Made by a program: the position numbers and the translations under genes
Notes under the pieces: generated by a model
Seen by the model: the letters and a program-made list of their open reading frames with translations, nothing else
Told to the model about the DNA's origin: nothing
Databases searched by the model: none
Assembly: GCA_965602635.1 (NCBI GenBank)
Contig: CBFCZU010000026.1
Span: forward strand, 1-26,955
Direction of reading: 5' to 3'
From: CBFCZU01 sp965602635
Lineage (GTDB): Bacteria; Planctomycetota; Phycisphaerae; SM23-33
Length of the DNA: 26,955 bases
Shown here: positions 22,319 through 26,955 of the stretch, in pieces
Position numbering within the stretch: the stretch's first letter is position 1
How the letters are laid out: each line of letters begins with the position of its first letter

Positions 22319-25300
22319 ATGCGCGCCTCAAAGGGCATTTTCCTCGCGGCAGCACTGCTGTTGGCAACCTTCTCGTCCGGCTGCACGTCGGAGGGGCCGG
22401 CCGTCCGGGGCTGGGTGGAGACGGTGGTGATCCCGACCTACCCGGTGGGTCCGGCCAGCGAGTTCCCGAGCTTCGGGCGGCGCGACATCTACCCCTACAC
22501 GCGCCAGGACGACATGAGCTTCGACCGCCAGGACATGGGCTACGAGGCCTACAAGCTCGAGAACGAGTATCTCCGCATCGAGGTTCTGCCGGCCTTGGGC
22601 GGGCGAATGTTCGCCATGTACGACCGCGTCACCGCCCAGGACGTGCTCTTCCGCCAGGTCTCCATCAAGCCGGGGCTGGTGGGTCTGCGGGGGGCCTGGA
22701 TCTGCGGCGGCATCGAGTGGAACTTCCCCCGGAGTCACAGCGTCACGACGCACGACCTGGTGAGCTGCCAGCTCATCCGCGACGATGACGGCAGCGCCAC
22801 GATCGTCGTGGGCGACACCGAGCGGTGCTTCGGCATGTCATGGACGGTCAAGCTGCGCCTCCGCCCGGGGCAGGCCTGCGTCGAGACCAGCATCATCTGC
22901 CGCAACCGGACGTCCGTGCCTCACAAGGCCTACTGGTGGTCCAACGCGACCTTCCCGGCCAACGACAGAACCCAACTCGTCTTCCCGTTCCACAAGGTCG
23001 CGGGGCACGGCGGGGGGGGCTTGCTGGACTGGCCCATTCGCGACGGCAAGGACGTGAGCTGGTACAAGGAGCACCGCAGCGCGACCAGCACGTTCCGCGC
23101 GGCTGGGGATGAGAACTTCATGGCCGCCTACGACCACGGGCGGGACGTGGCCCTGGCCCAGTACGCCGACCACCGGGTCATGCCCGGGCGGAAGTGGTGG
23201 ACGTGGGGCGTCGGCCCCTCGGGCATGCGCTGGGCCGACATCCTCACCGACGACCACCGCGCCTACGTGGAGATCCAGAGCGGCTGCCCGCTCACCCAGA
23301 GCCAGCAGTTCGACATCCAGCCGCACGAGGAGCGGGAGTTCAAGGAGTACTGGATTCCGATCACCCGGATCGGGCTGCCGGCGCGGGTGAACCCGCAGGC
23401 CGTCGTCCGCCTGACTGCCGCCGACGGCGTCGCCACGGTCGGCGTGCTGGCGACCCGGCGGATCGACGGCGCGAGCATCGAGCTGTCGGCCGACGGGAAG
23501 ACGCTGAAGCGATGGCGGAAGGACATCTCGCCGAAGACGGCGTTCGTGGAGCGGGTCAACCTGGGCGGCGCCGAGCCCGCCAGCCTGCACCTGCGCGTCG
23601 CCGACGCGGCCGGGGCCGAGGTCATCGCCCATACCTACGGCAAGTACGCCCCGGGCGAGCCGCTGATAGATCCTCGCCAGCGCCGCCGCCGCCGCGACAG
23701 CGGGGCCGCGCCTGGCCCCCAGACGCTCGCCGAGCGGCTCGACGAGGCCGTCGGCAAGATCAAGCAGGGCCTGCCCGCCGAAGGCAAGGCCGCGATTGAG
23801 AAGCTCCAGGGCACCGAGGGCGTGGACGCGGACGTAGCGCGATACTACCTCGGCGTGGCGGAGGCCCGCCTGGGGCGCTCGGCCGAGGCGCTGAAGCAGT
23901 TGGAGGCGGTTCGCCCCGCCAGCAAGCTGGGCGCCGCCGCCGCGATCGAGGCGGCAAGGCTCCTGCTGGCCGAGGGGAGCTGGCAAAAGGCCTTCGACAG
24001 GCTCAAGCCGCTCACGCAAGGGCGTTCCCCCCACGCGACGGTGGCCGTGTATGCGGCCATTGCCATGCGCAAGATGGGGCGGACCCGCCAGGCTGAGGCG
24101 CTGCTCGAAAAGGCGCTGCGGCGCGACCCGCTGATGCTGCTGGGGCAGGTGGAGTTGGCGCTGCTCCTCGGGCGGGGCGTGGACGGCCTGACGGCCTTGC
24201 GGGACGAGCAGAAGCGGATAGAGGCGGCCACGGGCTACATGGCCATCAGGCAATACGACGTGGCCGAGATGCTGCTTAGGCCGGCGCCGGGGTCGGTCGC
24301 GTCGGCGACGGCGGCGTACCTGCGCGCCCACGTGGCGACCCTGGCGGGCAAGGCGGCCGAGGCCGACCGCCTGCGGAAGCAGGCACGCCGCGCCAGCGTC
24401 CGGGGGTGCATGCCCAGCCGCCTGGCGGAGCTGGCGGCTTTCGACGCGTCACTCGCCGCCGAGCCCAACGACGCCGGCGCGGTTTACCTGGCCGGGCTGA
24501 TCCTCTACACCAAGGGACGCCAGCAGGATGCGATGGCCCGATGGCGCCGGGCCGAGAAGCTCGGCCACGAGGACGCGGCCGTGTACCACTGCATCGGCAG
24601 GGCACTGCTCCGCGATAACCCCGACGAGGCGATCAGGCACCTCGAGCGGGCGGCGCAGAAGGCGCCCGACGCCTTGCAGGTGTACCTCGACCTCGACCAG
24701 GCCTACCAGCAGACCGGCAAGGTGGACAAGCGAATCCAGGCGATGGAAGGGGCCGTCGCGCGTATGCCGCGGCGCCACGAACTCGCCCACAACCTGGCGC
24801 TGGCCTACTTCGACGCCGGGCGCTACGACGAGGCCGTCAAGATCTACACCTCGCGGAAGTTCCGCGTGGCCGAGGCCGAGTACGATCTGCACGACGACTA
24901 CGCCATGGCCCTCATGGGCCGGGCCGTCAAGCACCTCGCCGCGGGTCGAGACGACAAGGCCCTCGCCGACCTGGCGGCGGCGCTGGAGTATCCCGAGAAC
25001 CTCAGCATAGGCCGGCCCGAGCGGGCCAGGGGCGGCGCCACCATACACTTCTGGCGCGGCGTCGCTCTCGATAAGCAGGGCAAGGCCGCCCTGGCGAAGC
25101 AGGCCTGGACCCAGGCCGCCGCCCTGGGGCGCATGAGCCGGCGCGTCGGCCCGTGGCGGCCTATGCGGTCGCTCGACATTGTCCACGCCGCAATGGCCAT
25201 GCGCCGACTGGGGCAGGGCAAGCAGGCCGACGAGCTGGTCGGGCAGCTCAAGGAGGTCTTCGAGCGTTTCGAGGACTACCGCCCGCCTCAGGGCAAGGCC

Positions 25301-25468
25301 TACGTCGCGTTCCTGCGCGGCTACCTTGCCGCGGGCGAGGGCCGGACCGCGGAGGCCGAGAAGGACTTCAAGCAGGCCGAGGACGGATTGCGGGCCGGCG
25401 CCGGCTACCTGCGGCTGGCGCGTGCCTGGGCGAAGCTTCTGGGCAAACCCAAGGGCGGCGCCAAGTGA
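22319..25468 (+). CDS. DUF5107 and tetratricopeptide-repeat lipoprotein
   Basis: 1049-aa predicted lipoprotein. The ATG at 22319 has GGAGG 7 nt upstream; an in-frame TTG at 22262 has no supporting site. Residues 1-22 form a signal with SSGC, a slightly non-canonical lipobox (C22). Residues about 35-390 match the DUF5107 domain (LPALGGRMFAMYDR, GGIEWNFPRSHS, YWWSNATFPANDRTQ, GRKWWTWG). DUF5107 resembles the aldose-epimerase-like or beta-sandwich part of GH-related proteins. From about residue 480 on, helical repeats rich in Ala and Leu suggest many tetratricopeptide repeats (YYLGVAEARLGRSAEALKQL, YDEAVKIYTSRKF). The domain pair is a common planctomycete/Bacteroidetes architecture. A surface carbohydrate role is inferred; no enzyme activity is established. 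Confidence 0.85.
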   Translation: MRASKGIFLAAALLLATFSSGCTSEGPAVRGWVETVVIPTYPVGPASEFPSFGRRDIYPYTRQDDMSFDRQDMGYEAYKLENEYLRIEVLPALGGRMFAMYDRVTAQDVLFRQVSIKPGLVGLRGAWICGGIEWNFPRSHSVTTHDLVSCQLIRDDDGSATIVVGDTERCFGMSWTVKLRLRPGQACVETSIICRNRTSVPHKAYWWSNATFPANDRTQLVFPFHKVAGHGGGGLLDWPIRDGKDVSWYKEHRSATSTFRAAGDENFMAAYDHGRDVALAQYADHRVMPGRKWWTWGVGPSGMRWADILTDDHRAYVEIQSGCPLTQSQQFDIQPHEEREFKEYWIPITRIGLPARVNPQAVVRLTAADGVATVGVLATRRIDGASIELSADGKTLKRWRKDISPKTAFVERVNLGGAEPASLHLRVADAAGAEVIAHTYGKYAPGEPLIDPRQRRRRRDSGAAPGPQTLAERLDEAVGKIKQGLPAEGKAAIEKLQGTEGVDADVARYYLGVAEARLGRSAEALKQLEAVRPASKLGAAAAIEAARLLLAEGSWQKAFDRLKPLTQGRSPHATVAVYAAIAMRKMGRTRQAEALLEKALRRDPLMLLGQVELALLLGRGVDGLTALRDEQKRIEAATGYMAIRQYDVAEMLLRPAPGSVASATAAYLRAHVATLAGKAAEADRLRKQARRASVRGCMPSRLAELAAFDASLAAEPNDAGAVYLAGLILYTKGRQQDAMARWRRAEKLGHEDAAVYHCIGRALLRDNPDEAIRHLERAAQKAPDALQVYLDLDQAYQQTGKVDKRIQAMEGAVARMPRRHELAHNLALAYFDAGRYDEAVKIYTSRKFRVAEAEYDLHDDYAMALMGRAVKHLAAGRDDKALADLAAALEYPENLSIGRPERARGGATIHFWRGVALDKQGKAALAKQAWTQAAALGRMSRRVGPWRPMRSLDIVHAAMAMRRLGQGKQADELVGQLKEVFERFEDYRPPQGKAYVAFLRGYLAAGEGRTAEAEKDFKQAEDGLRAGAGYLRLARAWAKLLGKPKGGAK

Positions 25469-25529
25469 TTCGGAGTTGATAGTTCCAGTCCCGGCCGCGG
25501 CCGCGGCGCCGCCGGGCAGGAGAGCAAGC

Positions 25530-26955
25530 ATGGTATTCAAGTACCGCATGTTCAACGCCCCCTCGGCGCACACCATCGACCGCGCTGCGGAGCTGGGGTG
25601 CAACTGGGTGATAGTCCACTCGGCCGGGATCGAGAGCAGGGCCGTCGATCCGGAAACCGGGCGGGAAACCGACATGTTCGGCATCTACTTCGAGGACTAC
25701 CCGAAGATCGCCCGCATCCGCCACGACCAGGACGCGGCGTGGCTGGAGCCCATCCGCCGCGAGGTCCGGGCCCTGTGCGAGCGGGCCCGCGCCAACGGCC
25801 TGAAGGTGGCCTTCCACATGTACGAGCCGCGCCTGCCCGACGCCTTCGAGCTGGAGTACCCCGAGCTGGTGGGCGTCTGGAAGCGCCCCACGCAGGCGGG
25901 CACGGTGGACGTCCACAGCCACCTCGACCCCGACGACCCCGCCGTCTGGGAGCTGGTCCGCAGCAAGTACGCCGAGTTGGCGCGCGAGTTCCCGCTGATG
26001 GACATGGTCATCATCACCACCTGGGACGGCGCCGGCAGCCGGTGGTGCGTGCCCAAGGCCAAAATGCCCATACACGAGCGCCTGGCGCGGACGGCGCTGA
26101 GCGCACGCGAGGGCGTCCGCGGCGTCCGCGAAGACTGCATCGCCTGCTTCCGGCTGTGGGGGCGAAACTGGCCCAGGGGAGTTTACCTCGACAGCCACCG
26201 CCTCATCGCCGAGATCACCGGCGTCGCCGACGCCGACGAGCTGATGGCGCCGATCTGCCGCCCCCACAACGACCCCGACGAGGTCCTGCCGGAGGTCCTC
26301 GCCGCCCTGCCGGCCGACGTGCCGATCATGTACAAGTCCACCAACATGGACATCGCCGACGCCCAGCCGATCACCGAGGCGCTTGGCAAGTACCCCGCCG
26401 GCCGCGAGCAGATCCTGGAGATCTCCTACGAGCAGTATCACAAGAAGCCCTGGCCGTGGTGCAAGATCGCCCACATTCGCAACGGCCTCGAAGCCGCGGG
26501 CGGGCACAGCCTAGCGGGCTTCCTCGCCCTGCCGGTCAACATGGGCAATGACGACCGCGACTCGGACCCCGAGACCGGCAACCTCGGACGGATGAACACC
26601 TGGCTGCTGGAGAGGCTCCTGGCCGGCGACGAGCAAAGCGACGCCGACCTGGTCGCCGCCTGGCTTGAGCGGGAGTTCGACGGACCCCAGCCCCAGGCCG
26701 CCGTCGAGGCCCTGCTCAATGCCGACGAGATCGCCGACCGCGGCTTGCAGTGGGGAGGCGGAAAGTCCTCGCGCGCCCCCCTCGCCAGCCTGCACACCAC
26801 CAAGCTGTACTGGATGTACGACGGCTACATCAACCCCGACTGGCCCGAGAAGATCGCCAACCCGGACCGAGCGACACTCGACGGCCTGATGGAGATGCGA
26901 CGAACCGCCCACGAGCGGGCCCTCGCCGCCATCGAGAAGGTCAAGGCCGCACGCG
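25530..26955 (+). CDS. Glycoside-hydrolase-like TIM-barrel protein (3' end outside window)
   Basis: 475 codons are visible and no stop is reached. The ATG at 25530 has AGGAG about 7 nt upstream. The opening FNAPSAHTIDRAAELGCNWVIVHSAG and the later TTWDGAGSR, WGRNWPRGVYLDSHRL, PIMYKSTNMD and LEISYEQYHKKPWPWCK suggest a (beta/alpha)8 barrel. It most resembles alpha-glucuronidase-like or related glycosidases, though I cannot confirm the family. E/D candidates exist in several strands but none can be assigned. No signal peptide is visible. It follows the DUF5107 lipoprotein after 61 nt, so it is probably in the same operon. Confidence 0.75.
   Translation, partial: MVFKYRMFNAPSAHTIDRAAELGCNWVIVHSAGIESRAVDPETGRETDMFGIYFEDYPKIARIRHDQDAAWLEPIRREVRALCERARANGLKVAFHMYEPRLPDAFELEYPELVGVWKRPTQAGTVDVHSHLDPDDPAVWELVRSKYAELAREFPLMDMVIITTWDGAGSRWCVPKAKMPIHERLARTALSAREGVRGVREDCIACFRLWGRNWPRGVYLDSHRLIAEITGVADADELMAPICRPHNDPDEVLPEVLAALPADVPIMYKSTNMDIADAQPITEALGKYPAGREQILEISYEQYHKKPWPWCKIAHIRNGLEAAGGHSLAGFLALPVNMGNDDRDSDPETGNLGRMNTWLLERLLAGDEQSDADLVAAWLEREFDGPQPQAAVEALLNADEIADRGLQWGGGKSSRAPLASLHTTKLYWMYDGYINPDWPEKIANPDRATLDGLMEMRRTAHERALAAIEKVKAAR

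Noticed and set aside
1..26955. CRISPR arrays, tRNA or rRNA genes, transposases, phage or plasmid genes
   Set aside because: No spaced direct repeats, cloverleaf, rRNA core or mobile-element protein is visible on either strand.

Overview
The window is GC-rich bacterial DNA (roughly two thirds G+C), densely coded, with no rRNA, tRNA, CRISPR array or insertion sequence that I can recognise. Several features together suggest a planctomycete-like member of the PVC group (perhaps Phycisphaerae) from an anoxic or microoxic habitat: a PEP-CTERM protein, several large secreted hydrolase-like or carbohydrate-active proteins (DUF4038/DUF5060, DUF5107, GH-like), FAD_oxidored-family flavoproteins, and an oxygen-sensitive glycyl radical enzyme. 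The taxon is an inference from family content only.

Region 1 (1-7574, all minus strand). Five genes run leftward as a likely operon: a CBM9-like lipoprotein, an alpha/beta-hydrolase esterase, a DUF5060/DUF4038 glycoside-hydrolase-like protein, a large secreted GH-like protein, and an aldo/keto reductase with a C-terminal iron-sulfur domain that runs off the left edge. This looks like extracellular polysaccharide or glycoside processing.

Region 2 (7776-16802, plus strand). Seven genes, several joined by 4-bp stop/start overlaps: two tandem FAD-dependent oxidoreductases, an aldo/keto reductase, a class V aminotransferase, a glycyl radical enzyme (GRE), its radical-SAM activase, and an enolase-superfamily (mandelate racemase-like) enzyme. 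It reads as one complete anaerobic catabolic pathway with no known match that I can name. The GRE has an unusual active-site loop (GCWE) and an unusual glycyl loop (GGW). This is the best candidate in the window for an undescribed system.

Region 3 (16803-18256). A convergent PEP-CTERM surface protein on the minus strand, followed by about 460 bp with no convincing gene.

Region 4 (18257-22160, plus strand). A metal(loid)/thiol-redox island: an ArsR repressor, an ArsP-type permease, a DGC-domain small protein, a minimal cytosolic thioredoxin, a membrane-anchored thioredoxin and a CcdA-like thiol transporter. Two near-identical-architecture 24-bp palindromes (GTGAG-N14-CTCAC) lie just before arsR and just before the permease. 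They are convincing operators for the repressor.

Region 5 (22319-26955, plus strand). A DUF5107/TPR lipoprotein and the first 475 codons of a GH-like TIM-barrel protein that runs off the right edge, again suggesting carbohydrate metabolism.
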